From Sinorhizobium garamanticum (GTDB lineage: Bacteria; Pseudomonadota; Alphaproteobacteria; Rhizobiales; Rhizobiaceae): a DNA stretch of 64,000 bases. Positions 51,418 to 60,140 of this stretch are shown piece by piece. The DNA lies in assembly GCF_029892065.1 (NCBI RefSeq), contig NZ_CP120373.1, forward strand, positions 2,239,001-2,303,000. Direction: 5' to 3'. The translations under genes were made by a program, and so were the position numbers. The stretch's first letter is position 1; every line of letters starts with the position of its first letter. The notes under the pieces are model-generated. The model was not told where the DNA came from. It saw only the letters and a list, made by a program, of their open reading frames with translations, and searched no databases.

Positions 51418-52851
51418 ATGCTCGACAAGAGAAAATTCTACATCAACGGTGAATGGGTCGATCCGATCGAGGCGAAGGATCTGGAGGTTCTAAATCCGGC
51501 GACCGAGCAACCGATAGCCGTGATTTCGATGGGTGCTGCCGCCGACATCGATCGCGCCGTCGCCGCGGCGAAGAAAGCCTTCGCAAGCTATAGCCAGACC
51601 AGTGTCGAGGAGCGTCTGGCGCTGCTCGAAAAGCTGCTTTCGATCTACAAGCGCCGCTATGACGAGATGGCTGCAACGATCACGATGGAATTAGGCGCGC
51701 CGGCGAGGATGGCACGGGAGCAACAGGCCGATGTCGGCGTCGGCCACCTGCAGGGCTTCATCGACGCGCTGAAACGCTTGAAGACGCGCGACCGGCTGCC
51801 GAACGGCGATGTCATGCTGCGCGAGCCGATCGGTGTTTGCGGGCTGATCACGCCCTGGAACTGGCCGATCAATCAGATCGCTCTGAAGGTCGTGCCGGCG
51901 CTTGCGACCGGCTGCACCTGCGTCCTGAAGCCCAGCGAATTCACGCCGCTCAACGCCATGCTCTACGCGGAGATGATCGATGAGGCAGGCTTCCCGGCGG
52001 GTGTTTTCAATCTCGTCAACGGCGACGGTATCAACGCCGGTGCCGCGCTCTCGAAACACCGTGACGTCGACATGATGTCGTTCACCGGTTCGACCCGGGC
52101 TGGCATCGCCGTCAGCAAGGATGCGGCCGAGACGGTCAAGCGCGTGACGCTGGAACTTGGCGGCAAGTCGCCGAACATCGTCTTTGCGGATGCCGATCTC
52201 GAGGAACGCGTCACCGGCAGCATTCTCGAATGCTTCAACAATTCCGGCCAGTCCTGCGACGCGCCGACGCGCATGCTGGTGGAGCGCGGCGTTTACGACA
52301 ACGTGGTGCAGATTGCGAGGCGCGTGGGCGCCGAGACCAGGGTCGGCGATCCGACCAAGGAGGGCTCGCACATCGGGCCGCTCGTCAGCCACATCCAATA
52401 TGGCCGCGTGCAGGCGCTGATCGAAGCAGGGATTGCCGAAGGCGCCAAATTGCTCGTCGGCGGTGTGGGCAAGCCGGAAGGCTTCGAGACGGGCTACTTC
52501 GTCAAACCGACGATCTTTGCCGACGTCGACAACACCATGCGCATCGCGCGTGAAGAGGTGTTCGGCCCGGTGCTTGCGATCATTCCCTTCGGCACGGAAG
52601 AGGAAGCGATCCGGATCGCCAACGACACCAATTACGGGCTGGCGGCCTATGTCCAGACGGGAGACCCGAAACGGGCCGAACGTGTCGCCGCAAGGCTGCG
52701 CGCAGGCATGGTGCATATCAACGGCGGACCGCACCGGTACGGCAGCCCCTTTGGCGGCTACAAGCAGTCCGGCAATGGCCGCGAGGGCGGCCTGTTCGGC
52801 CTCGAGGATTTCCTGGAAGTGAAGACCGTACACGTTCCGGACGCGGCCTGA
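51418..52851 (+). CDS. NAD(P)-dependent aldehyde dehydrogenase
   Basis: 477 residues with GGGAAGGAGG upstream. Canonical ALDH features: NAD-binding TPWNWPINQIALKVVPALATG, the general base Glu in ELGGKSPNIVFADADL, nucleophile Cys in NSGQSCDAPTRM, and EEVFGPVLAIIPF. It oxidises an aldehyde to an acid. Given the gamma-glutamylamine synthetase and oxidase just upstream, the likely substrate is a gamma-glutamyl- or amino-aldehyde (PuuC-like role), but the distance from those genes (with a transglutaminase-like, a small membrane and an MBL gene between) leaves this open. Confidence 0.92.
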   Translation: MLDKRKFYINGEWVDPIEAKDLEVLNPATEQPIAVISMGAAADIDRAVAAAKKAFASYSQTSVEERLALLEKLLSIYKRRYDEMAATITMELGAPARMAREQQADVGVGHLQGFIDALKRLKTRDRLPNGDVMLREPIGVCGLITPWNWPINQIALKVVPALATGCTCVLKPSEFTPLNAMLYAEMIDEAGFPAGVFNLVNGDGINAGAALSKHRDVDMMSFTGSTRAGIAVSKDAAETVKRVTLELGGKSPNIVFADADLEERVTGSILECFNNSGQSCDAPTRMLVERGVYDNVVQIARRVGAETRVGDPTKEGSHIGPLVSHIQYGRVQALIEAGIAEGAKLLVGGVGKPEGFETGYFVKPTIFADVDNTMRIAREEVFGPVLAIIPFGTEEEAIRIANDTNYGLAAYVQTGDPKRAERVAARLRAGMVHINGGPHRYGSPFGGYKQSGNGREGGLFGLEDFLEVKTVHVPDAA

Positions 52852-53015
52852 TCCTCTGCATGCTGAGATACAGCCGGTGTTCGCCCGCCGGCTGAATTTT
52901 TGTCGCTAAATTAGCGGTTGTCGGCTGTTGTCTGCGGGTGGGTTCTGATAGCTGGCATGCCGGGATGCCATTGATCCTGCGGCATCCATCTTCAGCTGAC
53001 CCACTGGACATCGCC

Positions 53016-53906
53016 GTGACCCAAGCCGCCGCTTCCGTTTCTTCCCGCAACTCGATTGCGATGACAGCGCTGCTGCTCGGCGGCGGCGCCATCGGCGGAT
53101 CGCCGATCTTCGTGCGGCTTTCCGAGGTGGGGCCGATGGCGACCGCCTTCTGGCGCGTGGCCTTAGCGCTGATCCCGCTTGTCGCCTGGTCGTGGTTGCG
53201 CAACTGGCCGGCAAGCGACAAGCGGCCGCAGCAATTCTCCGATTACGCCATGCTCATACTGCCCGGCGTCTTTCTCGCGATCGACCTCGCCGCCTGGCAT
53301 CTCGCGCTGACCATGACATCGGTTGCGAACGCGACGCTGCTCGCAAACCTGGCACCGGTCTTCGTCACGCTCGCGGGCTGGGCGCTATTTCGGGCGCCGG
53401 TCAGCGGCGTCTTCGTCGCGGGGCTCGCCACAGCCATCGCCGGCGTCGTGATCCTGAAGGGCGGGCCGACGGCGCTCGCTGGCGGCGACGTTCTCGGCGA
53501 CGGCATCGCGGTCGTCGCCGCTATGTTCTACGCGGGCTATATCCTGGCAATCGGCAAATTGCGGAGCCGCTTCGATACCAACCGGATCATGATCTGGAGT
53601 ACGGCCTCCGCCGCTGTCTGCATGCTGCCGATAACGCTTGTCGCCGAACCCTCGCTCTTCCCGGCAAGTGCCTTCGGATGGGCGATGGTGTTCGGTCTCG
53701 CTTTCGTCAGCCATGCGGGCGGACAGGTCGCGATCACCTATGCGCTCGCCTATTTGCCGGCCGCCTTCTCGTCGTTGACGCTGCTCTTGCAGCCCGTCGT
53801 GGCGGCGATCCTCGCCTGGGTGCTGCTCAGCGAACCGGTGGGCCTTAACCAGGCAATCGGCGGCGCGATCGTGCTCGTCGGGATCTTGATCGCGCGCCGC
53901 GGATAA
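53016..53906 (+). CDS. EamA/DMT-superfamily transporter
   Basis: 296 residues from a GTG at 53016; an ATG at 52965 and a GTG at 52938 in frame are alternatives. Ten membrane helices in two EamA repeats: GSPIFVRLSEVGPMATAFWRVALALIPLVAW, TSVANATLLANLAPVFVTLAGWALF, then VFGLAFVSHAGGQVAITYALAYLPAAFSSLTLLLQPVVAAILAW in the second repeat, quoted here in fragments. The family exports metabolites or amino acids. It follows the aldehyde dehydrogenase and is convergent with the aminotransferase at 53912, with only 5 bp between them. Confidence 0.88.
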   Translation: MTQAAASVSSRNSIAMTALLLGGGAIGGSPIFVRLSEVGPMATAFWRVALALIPLVAWSWLRNWPASDKRPQQFSDYAMLILPGVFLAIDLAAWHLALTMTSVANATLLANLAPVFVTLAGWALFRAPVSGVFVAGLATAIAGVVILKGGPTALAGGDVLGDGIAVVAAMFYAGYILAIGKLRSRFDTNRIMIWSTASAAVCMLPITLVAEPSLFPASAFGWAMVFGLAFVSHAGGQVAITYALAYLPAAFSSLTLLLQPVVAAILAWVLLSEPVGLNQAIGGAIVLVGILIARRG

Positions 53907-53911
53907 CCTCG

Positions 53912-55090
53912 TCAGATGCCGGGCAGTTCGAAGCCCGCGAGCCGTTCTTCGAGCCTGCGGATCGTCGCAACATCGGCATTGGCGAAGGCAAAGCGCAGAT
54001 AGTTGTCCTGGCCCTCGCCGAAACAATCACCCGGCAGGCAGATCACACCGGCAAGCTTCGCCAGTTTCTCGGCAACGAACTGCGAATCGATATCGGGGAA
54101 GGGGTGGCGGATATAGGCGAAATAGGCCCCGACCGCCTGCATCTTCCATTTCGGCAGCCGGCTCATGACATCCTTGAGCGCGTAGGCGCGCGCGGCAATT
54201 TCGCCGCGGTTCGCAAGCCGCCAATCTGCAAGCGCCGGAATGGCTATCGCGACTGCGGCTTGGGCTGCACGCGGAGCACAGATCTGCAGGTTGTCCATGA
54301 TCTTGGTGATCTGTTTGACGAGCGCCGGACCGGCGGTGATTGCACCGAGGCGGTGGCCGGGAATGCAGAAGGATTTCGAGAAGCTGTAGAGCCCGATGAA
54401 GCTGTCCTGCCAACCATTTGCCTGAAGCAGGCCGTGCGGCGCGACGTCTGCCGATGGCAGGAAGTCGCGATAGGTCTCGTCGAGGATCAGCCACGTGCTG
54501 TTCTTGCGGCAGGCTTCGTGGATGCGCTGGAGCAATTGCGGCGGATAGACTGCGCCGGTCGGGTTGTTCGGCGAGACGAGTGCAAGCGCGCGAATGCCCG
54601 GGCGAAGCGCTGAGGCGATCTCCTCGACTTCCGGCAGGAATCCGGCGCCGGCGTCACAGGGTACCAGCTCGACATTTATGCCGAGCATCGCGAGCGTTGT
54701 TTCCTGATTGAAATAATAGGGGTTGGTCATCAGGACCGTGTCGCCGGCGCCGGCGATCGCCATGACAGCACACATGAAGGCCTGGTTGCAGCCGGAGGTG
54801 ATGTGAATGTTGTCGGCCGTAACCGCCGCACCATAGAGACCGGCGACATGGGCGGCATAGGCCGCGCGCAATTCCGCCTCGCCCTCGATCGCACCGTAAC
54901 CGGTGTAGGCGGTCGAGGCGGATGCCTCGCCGAGCCATTTCAGCATGTCCGGATGCGCGGGATAACCCGGCACGGCCTGCGAAAGATCGATCAGCGGACC
55001 TCTGGCCCCGTCGTAGGCCCTCGCCCAGGCGAGCACCGAGGGAACCGGCGGCGGCGAGAGCTTTTCGACGAGGGGATTGAAATGCGGCAT
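53912..55090 (-). CDS. Class I/II PLP-dependent aminotransferase
   Basis: 392 residues. AspC-like fold: DLSQAVPGYPAHPDML, AYTGYGAIEGEAELRAAYA, SPNNPTGAVYPPQLL, the Asp/Tyr pair in ILDETYRDF, the PLP lysine in SFSKSFCIPGHRLG, and a C-terminal Arg in DNYLRFAFAN for the substrate carboxylate. It transfers an amino group between an amino acid and a keto acid. It is 72 bp downstream of the LysR gene on the same strand, and may be in the same transcript. The substrate is unknown; position suggests a role in amine or arginine breakdown. Confidence 0.92.
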   Translation of the reverse strand: MPHFNPLVEKLSPPPVPSVLAWARAYDGARGPLIDLSQAVPGYPAHPDMLKWLGEASASTAYTGYGAIEGEAELRAAYAAHVAGLYGAAVTADNIHITSGCNQAFMCAVMAIAGAGDTVLMTNPYYFNQETTLAMLGINVELVPCDAGAGFLPEVEEIASALRPGIRALALVSPNNPTGAVYPPQLLQRIHEACRKNSTWLILDETYRDFLPSADVAPHGLLQANGWQDSFIGLYSFSKSFCIPGHRLGAITAGPALVKQITKIMDNLQICAPRAAQAAVAIAIPALADWRLANRGEIAARAYALKDVMSRLPKWKMQAVGAYFAYIRHPFPDIDSQFVAEKLAKLAGVICLPGDCFGEGQDNYLRFAFANADVATIRRLEERLAGFELPGI

Positions 55091-55162
55091 GTGAACCTTC
55101 CTGTTGGTGGTAAGCGGGGACGAATGGCTGGCAGAGAATTGCGGCAGGCCCTGTGCGCCGTT

Positions 55163-56206
55163 TTATGATTTGGCCTTGCGTTTCTTGGGGCGTTCCGGGC
55201 GACGGTTGCGCGCCGGAGACGAGACGGGTTGAAAGCCGTCCGTTGTCGACTTTCGCGCGGTTTCCGGCCTCGACATGCGGCTGCGAATGATGGTGCGCGC
55301 GGAGACCTGCAGCTCCGGCATCGGGTCGCTCTCAAGGGCGGCGAACAACCAGTCGATGAAGACGCGAACGATCGGCGCGGCGCGGATTTCGTTGCGGCAG
55401 GCGACAAAGAAGGCGTCGTTGGCCGGCACCGTTAGATCGAAGGGCGCGATCAACTCGCCGCGCGCGATCAGACTTCCCGCCGTGATCGTGTCGCCAAGCG
55501 CCACGCCCTGATTGTGCAATGCCGCCTCGGTCGAAAGCCGTGCATCGCTCATGAAATGCTGGCGGCCGCGCTGCAGATCGATCGCATCAGCGGCGGCCAG
55601 CCAGGTGTTCCACTCGCGGCCGTCGTCGCCGTGTAGCATCACATGATCGCGCAGATCCCGCACGGAGCGCAGCGGCCGCATGTTGAGGAGCGTCGGGCTG
55701 ACAACGGGGAAAAGCTCGAGCCGGCTCCAGAGCTTCGCCCAGCAGTCGTTCCAGTTGCCATCGCCATAGAGCAGGCAGATGTCGACGTCAGGCGAATGGA
55801 GATGTGCCGCATCGTTGGAGGCGATCAGCGTCAGCCTGACGTCCGGGAACTGTTCGGTGAACTGGTGCAGGCGCGGGATCATCCAGAAGGACAGCAGCGC
55901 CGGCACGCAGGTGATCTTGAGCTCCCCGCTTGTCGCCGGGCGCGTCATGGCGGCGGTGGCGGCGGCGATCTCGGCGAAGGCGTGGGTGACGGCCGGCAGC
56001 AGCAGGGCCCCTTGGGGGGTCAGCCTCAGCCGCTTGCCGCCGCGCTCAAAAAGCGCGGCGTTGAACGAGAGTTCGAGCGCCCGGATCTGATGGCTGATCG
56101 CACCGTGGGTAACGTTGAGCTCGCGCGCCGCCGCCGAAACGGAGCCGCGCCGGGCGGTTGCCTCGAAGGCACGCAGCGGATTGAGAGGAGGCAGGCGGCT
56201 CGACAA
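55163..56206 (-). CDS. LysR-family transcriptional regulator (GcvA-like)
   Basis: 347 residues. An N-terminal winged helix (LRAFEATARRGSVSAAARELNVTHGAISHQIRALE in parts) and a two-lobe effector domain (CVPALLSFWMIPRLHQFTEQFPDVRLTL; FFVACRNEIRAAPIVRVFIDWLF). The GAISHQIRALE turn and the positively charged C-terminal tail (RNRRPERPKKRKAKS) are typical of GcvA-type LysR proteins, though the tail is longer than usual. It is divergent from the ureohydrolase gene, the expected position for its regulator, with a TGTGA-N7-TCACA site between. Confidence 0.9.
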   Translation of the reverse strand: MSSRLPPLNPLRAFEATARRGSVSAAARELNVTHGAISHQIRALELSFNAALFERGGKRLRLTPQGALLLPAVTHAFAEIAAATAAMTRPATSGELKITCVPALLSFWMIPRLHQFTEQFPDVRLTLIASNDAAHLHSPDVDICLLYGDGNWNDCWAKLWSRLELFPVVSPTLLNMRPLRSVRDLRDHVMLHGDDGREWNTWLAAADAIDLQRGRQHFMSDARLSTEAALHNQGVALGDTITAGSLIARGELIAPFDLTVPANDAFFVACRNEIRAAPIVRVFIDWLFAALESDPMPELQVSARTIIRSRMSRPETARKSTTDGFQPVSSPARNRRPERPKKRKAKS

Positions 56207-56231
56207 ATCGGCTCCCGGAAGGCGGTAAGAA

Positions 56232-56248
56232 TGTGAATTTTTCTCACA
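56232..56248. promoter_or_regulatory. Inverted repeat in the LysR / ureohydrolase divergent promoter
   Basis: TGTGA-N7-TCACA, 25 bp upstream of the LysR gene. LysR proteins bind T-N11-A sites, which this repeat contains. It is a candidate for autoregulation and for control of the ureohydrolase. Confidence 0.5.
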
Positions 56249-56423
56249 CGAAACGCTATAACAATGTCAATTGATTTTCCAGCGGAATTGTCTCCTAATA
56301 TGCGCCAACAAGGGCAAAAGCCTGGGGAACGTGACCGCGCCGGCAAAGCCGGCGAAACCGCAGATCGTCATTTGCGGTGCCTCGCGCAAATGTCCCCGGC
56401 AGAACACACGGAGGTTCGGGCGC

Positions 56424-57485
56424 ATGGCTTGGGATGAAGAGAAGCTCAACGAATTGAAGGCGAAATATGGCGAAAGCCATGGCGGCGAACTCTTCGATCC
56501 CACCTTTCGCAAGGTCGCTGACAAGATCTTCACCAAGAGCGGCACGCGGCTGGCGCCCTATTCCGGCATCCCGACCTTCCTGACCGCGCCCTATATGCCG
56601 GTCGACGCCGAAAACCCGGATTTCGGCAATCTCCAGGTGGCGATCGTCGGCATACCGATGGATCTCGGTGTCACCAATCGTCCGGGCTCCCGTTTCGGAC
56701 CGAGGGCGCTCCGTGCGATCGAGCGCATTGGTCCTTACAACCATGTGCTCGGATGCGCGCCCGTCCACGATCTCCGGGTGGCCGATATCGGCGACATTGC
56801 CTTCCGAAGCCGCTATCGGTTGGAGCTGAGCCATGAAGACATCGAAAAGCGCATCAACCAGATCGTCGATGCTGGCGTGGTGCCGCTTTCAGTCGGTGGT
56901 GATCATTCGATCACCCATCCGATCCTGAAGGCGGTCGGCAAGAGGCGCCCGGTCGGCATGATTCATATCGATGCCCATTGCGACACCGGCGGGGCCTTTG
57001 ACCTCACCAAGTTCCATCACGGCGGGCCGTTCCGCAACGCCGTTCTCGACGGCGTGCTCGACCCGACCCGCGTCGTCCAGATCGGTATTCGCGGCTCGGC
57101 CGAATATCTCTGGGAGTTCTCCTACGAGTCCGGCATGACGGTCATCCACGCCGAGGAAGTTACGGGCCTCGGTATTCCGGCTATCATCGAAAAGGCGAAG
57201 AAGATCGTTGGCGATGGTCCGACGTACCTCTCGTTCGACATCGACAGCCTCGACCCGAGTTTCGCTCCAGGCACCGGAACGCCGGAAGTCGGCGGGCTCA
57301 CGACCCGTGAGGTGCTTGAACTCATTCGCGGGCTCAAGGGCATCAATCTCGTCGGCGGCGACGTCGTCGAGGTCGCCCCGCAGTATGACGCGACGACCAA
57401 TACGGCACATGCCGGCGCGCAGGTGCTTTTCGAGATCCTGAGCCTGATGGTTTTCAGCCCGGCGATCACCGGCAAGGCAGGCTGA
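56424..57485 (+). CDS. speB: Agmatinase-family ureohydrolase
   Basis: 353 residues from the ATG at 56424 (GGAGG upstream). Arginase/agmatinase fold with both manganese sites: GGDHSITHPIL, HIDAHCDTGG and SFDIDSLDPSFAPGTGTPE. A Gly-rich N-terminal extension of ~60 residues is present, and GVTNRPGSRFGPRAIR-like GSRFGPRALR is a ureohydrolase hallmark. The reaction splits urea from agmatine (giving putrescine) or from a guanidino acid such as guanidinobutyrate or guanidinopropionate; sequence alone cannot decide. It is followed by a PotD-type importer operon and near Puu-like genes, favouring amine catabolism. Confidence 0.9.
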   Translation: MAWDEEKLNELKAKYGESHGGELFDPTFRKVADKIFTKSGTRLAPYSGIPTFLTAPYMPVDAENPDFGNLQVAIVGIPMDLGVTNRPGSRFGPRALRAIERIGPYNHVLGCAPVHDLRVADIGDIAFRSRYRLELSHEDIEKRINQIVDAGVVPLSVGGDHSITHPILKAVGKRRPVGMIHIDAHCDTGGAFDLTKFHHGGPFRNAVLDGVLDPTRVVQIGIRGSAEYLWEFSYESGMTVIHAEEVTGLGIPAIIEKAKKIVGDGPTYLSFDIDSLDPSFAPGTGTPEVGGLTTREVLELIRGLKGINLVGGDVVEVAPQYDATTNTAHAGAQVLFEILSLMVFSPAITGKAG

Positions 57486-57801
57486 CACGCGCGAAGCAAA
57501 CTTCCAGACCGGGGAACCACGATGACGCCTTTTCTGACATCGGAGCAGGCCGCTCTGATGGAGATCATGAGCAGCGGTCGGGTGCGAGGCGCTTCTCAGA
57601 ATGGCCAATGCAGTCGATAATGCGGACGTAGGTTTTTCGCAGCGGATGGGCTGATTGCGAGCTATTCGCGCCTCGCCATGCGCCGCTCCAACAAGGGGCA
57701 TCGCTCCGGCAAGAAATGGTGGCGGAGCGAGCCGAAAAGATGCAGGGAATCAACTACAACAGGGAACGCGGCGGCTGCCGCCAAAACAAAGGAGACGTGC
57801 A
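57486..57801 (+). other. Intergenic region between ureohydrolase and the PotD-type importer
   Basis: 316 bp. It contains a 32-codon frame at 57522-57620 and several stop-broken stretches with Arg/Gly-rich coding style. The last 20 bp carry AAAGGAG, the ribosome binding site for the binding-protein gene. It may hold a decayed gene fragment; no promoter could be fixed. Confidence 0.5.
57522..57620 (+). pseudogene. Possible short gene or gene remnant (32 codons)
   Basis: ATG with GGGGAA upstream, reading MTPFLTSEQAALMEIMSS and ending after 32 codons. The helix-like start followed by an early stop suggests the first part of a longer gene that has been truncated. I cannot assign a family, and it may not be expressed. 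Confidence 0.2.
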
Positions 57802-58881
57802 ATGAACATCAATTCCATCAAGCGCCGCACGCTGCTGGGGGCGGGGCTTGCCGGTGTGTCGATGCTGGCGATGCCAGCGGTGCTGAGAGCGCAGGACAAG
57901 TCGCTGAAGGTCGGCGTCTATGGCGGCTACTTCAAGGATTCGTTCGACAAGAACATTTTCCCTGAATTCACCAAGGCGACGGGTATCGCGATCGAGTCGG
58001 TCGCCGAGCCGACCGGTGAAGCCTGGCTCGTCCAGTTGGAACAGGCCGCTCGTGCCGGCCAGGCTCCGGCGGACGTCTCGATGATGTCGCAGGTCGCAAT
58101 GCTCAAGGGTCAGGCGACCGATCTCTGGACGCCGATCGACATGGCGAAGATCAAGAACGCCTCGCACCTGCTCGACCGGTTCATCAGCAAGTATCCGGAT
58201 GGCCGCGTCGCGGGTATCGGGGCCGTTTCCTGGTACATCACCCTCGTCACCAACACCGATGTCTACAAGGAAGCGCCGACCTCGTGGTCCGCCTTCTGGG
58301 ATCCGGCGAATGCCGACAAGCTTGGGCTGCTCGCGCTCGTCTCGAACTCCTTCCTGCTCGAGGTGACCGCCAAGACCTTCATGGGCGGCACCAATGCGCT
58401 CGACACGGAGGAGGGCATCCTGAAAGCATTCGAGAAACTCGCGGAGGTGAAGCCGAATGTGCGGCTCTGGTATCGCGACGAGGCGCAGTTCGAGCAGGCA
58501 TTGAAGTCGGGTGAAATTCCGATGGGCCAGTATTATCATGACGTGACCGGCCTTGCGGCCGCCGATGGCCATCCGGTGCGTTCCACCTTCCCGAAGGAGG
58601 GCGGCATCCAGGATTCCGGCTGCTGGGCGCTGTCGCGCGCTTCGCAGAAAACGGAGGAAGCGCACACATTCATCGACTATATGTGCCAGCCGTCGATTCA
58701 GGCGACGTTGTCGCGCAAGGTCGGCACCTCGCCGACGGTCAAGCGCGAGTCGACTGATCTCACGGACAAGGAGTTTGCAGCCGTTTCGTCGGACATCGAG
58801 CCGATCATCCCGCGCTACGATCTCTACCAGACCAAGTCGGATTGGCTGAACCAGAAGTGGACGGAGCTGATCGTCGGCTGA
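57802..58881 (+). CDS. PotD-type ABC transporter, substrate-binding protein
   Basis: 359 residues from the ATG at 57802 with AAAGGAG upstream. A signal with a twin-arginine look (KRRTLLGAGLAGVSMLAMPAVLRAQ; full KRR motif present) and a spermidine/putrescine-binding-protein-like fold (VGVYGGYFKDSFDKNIFPEFTKATG; WYRDEAQFEQALKSGEIPMGQYYHD). Related proteins bind polyamines or opines and other guanidino/amino compounds. First gene of a five-gene operon (binding protein, ATPase, two permeases, amidase), interrupted by a RIME1 repeat. It is coupled in function to the ureohydrolase upstream by context. Confidence 0.88.
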   Translation: MNINSIKRRTLLGAGLAGVSMLAMPAVLRAQDKSLKVGVYGGYFKDSFDKNIFPEFTKATGIAIESVAEPTGEAWLVQLEQAARAGQAPADVSMMSQVAMLKGQATDLWTPIDMAKIKNASHLLDRFISKYPDGRVAGIGAVSWYITLVTNTDVYKEAPTSWSAFWDPANADKLGLLALVSNSFLLEVTAKTFMGGTNALDTEEGILKAFEKLAEVKPNVRLWYRDEAQFEQALKSGEIPMGQYYHDVTGLAAADGHPVRSTFPKEGGIQDSGCWALSRASQKTEEAHTFIDYMCQPSIQATLSRKVGTSPTVKRESTDLTDKEFAAVSSDIEPIIPRYDLYQTKSDWLNQKWTELIVG

Positions 58882-58986
58882 TCGCCAATGAGCAACGACC
58901 TCCCGCCGGCGAGCGGGAGGTCCGCATCGAAGACTGCGCGGAACGAGGGCGGAAAAACCGCCCCTGCATTTTCCTCGTTCCGCTCT

Positions 58987-59089
58987 ACTGCATGGTTCCT
59001 TACATCGAAGCCGATTAAGGATAGAATCATGCAGCAACTCAAAGCGTTACAGCGACCTTTGTGCGTCTGAAAAGACGCACGGCGCTGCG
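58987..59089 (+). repeat. RIME1-like intergenic repeat (complete) inside the importer operon
   Basis: ACTGCATGGTTCCTTACATC..GATTAAGGATAGAATCATGCAGCAACTCAAAG in two arms, then GTGCGTCTGAAAAGACGCACGGCGCTGCG as second palindrome. It ends 14 bp before the ATPase start, repeating the binding-protein / repeat / ATPase arrangement of the ribitol locus. Confidence 0.85.
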
Positions 59090-59102
59090 GGACGGGGAAT
59101 AT

Positions 59103-60140
59103 ATGTCGGGACTTGCCCTTCAAAACGTCGTCAAGGAATTCGGCTCCTTCAGGGCCGTCAACAATGTCGAGCTCACGGTGCCGCACGGCACCTTCGTCTG
59201 CATGCTCGGCCCGTCTGGCTGCGGCAAGACGACGTTGCTGCGCATGATCGCCGGGCTTGATCTGCCGACCGGAGGTGCGATCCGCCTCGACGGCGAAGAC
59301 ATCACCCGCGTGCCGACCCATAAGCGCAATCTCGGCATGGTGTTCCAGTCGCTGGCGCTCTTCCCGCACCTGAGCGTCGGCGAAAACATCGCCTATCCCT
59401 TGCGCATCCGAAAGGCGCCGAAGGAGGACCAGAAGCGGCGGGTCGAGGAACTGCTGTCGATGATCCACCTTCAGGGCTATGCGGACCGGCCGGTTTCCAA
59501 GCTTTCCGGCGGCCAGCGCCAGCGTGTGGCAATTGCCCGCGCGCTGGCAATCTCGCCGAAGCTTTTCCTGCTCGACGAGCCGCTTTCGGCGCTCGACGCG
59601 AAGCTTCGGGAAGCGATGCAGGTGGAACTTCGGCAGTTGCAGCAGAAGCTCGGCATCACAACGATCGTCGTCACGCACGACCAGCGCGAAGCGATGACCA
59701 TGGCCGACACGGTCGTTGTCATGAATGGTGGCGAAATCTGCCAGGCGGCCTCGCCGATTGAAATCTACCGCCGGCCGGCGGACAGTTTCGTCGCCGACTT
59801 CATCGGCCAGACCAACCTGATTGAAGCCGAAGCAGACTCGCTCGGCCATGTTTCCGTGCTCGGCCAGTCGGTGCCGGGTCTCTCGCTACTCCCCGGCGCG
59901 GCAAAGGCGACACTTTCAATTCGTCCCGAGGACGTACACCTGACGGCACCGGGTGCCGGTGCGATTTCCGGCACTGTCACCTTCGTGCGTGATCTTGGCG
60001 GAACGATCGAAACCTTTGTCGATGTCGCCGGCCGCCAGATTGTCGCCGTTTCCACGCCGCGCGAGCGGCCGGACGTCACCGTCGGCCAGGAGGTCGGCGT
60101 CGCGCTCACTCCGGACGTTTGCGTGGTGCTCAGGAAATGA
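59103..60140 (+). CDS. PotA-type ABC transporter, ATP-binding protein
   Basis: 345 residues from the ATG at 59103 (GGGGAA upstream). Walker A GPSGCGKTT, Q-loop VFQSLALFPHLSV, signature [14 protein letters not shown], Walker B LFLLDEPLSALDAKLR, switch His in VVTHDQREAMTMAD, and a C-terminal TOBE domain (SIRPEDVHLTAPG). It powers the polyamine/opine-type importer. The permease start overlaps its stop (ATGA). Confidence 0.93.
   Translation: MSGLALQNVVKEFGSFRAVNNVELTVPHGTFVCMLGPSGCGKTTLLRMIAGLDLPTGGAIRLDGEDITRVPTHKRNLGMVFQSLALFPHLSVGENIAYPLRIRKAPKEDQKRRVEELLSMIHLQGYADRPVSKLSGGQRQRVAIARALAISPKLFLLDEPLSALDAKLREAMQVELRQLQQKLGITTIVVTHDQREAMTMADTVVVMNGGEICQAASPIEIYRRPADSFVADFIGQTNLIEAEADSLGHVSVLGQSVPGLSLLPGAAKATLSIRPEDVHLTAPGAGAISGTVTFVRDLGGTIETFVDVAGRQIVAVSTPRERPDVTVGQEVGVALTPDVCVVLRK

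Noticed and set aside
57522..57801. An additional full-length gene between the ureohydrolase and PotD-type genes
   Set aside because: Frames are interrupted after 32 codons and no homologous domain was recognised; only a remnant is listed.
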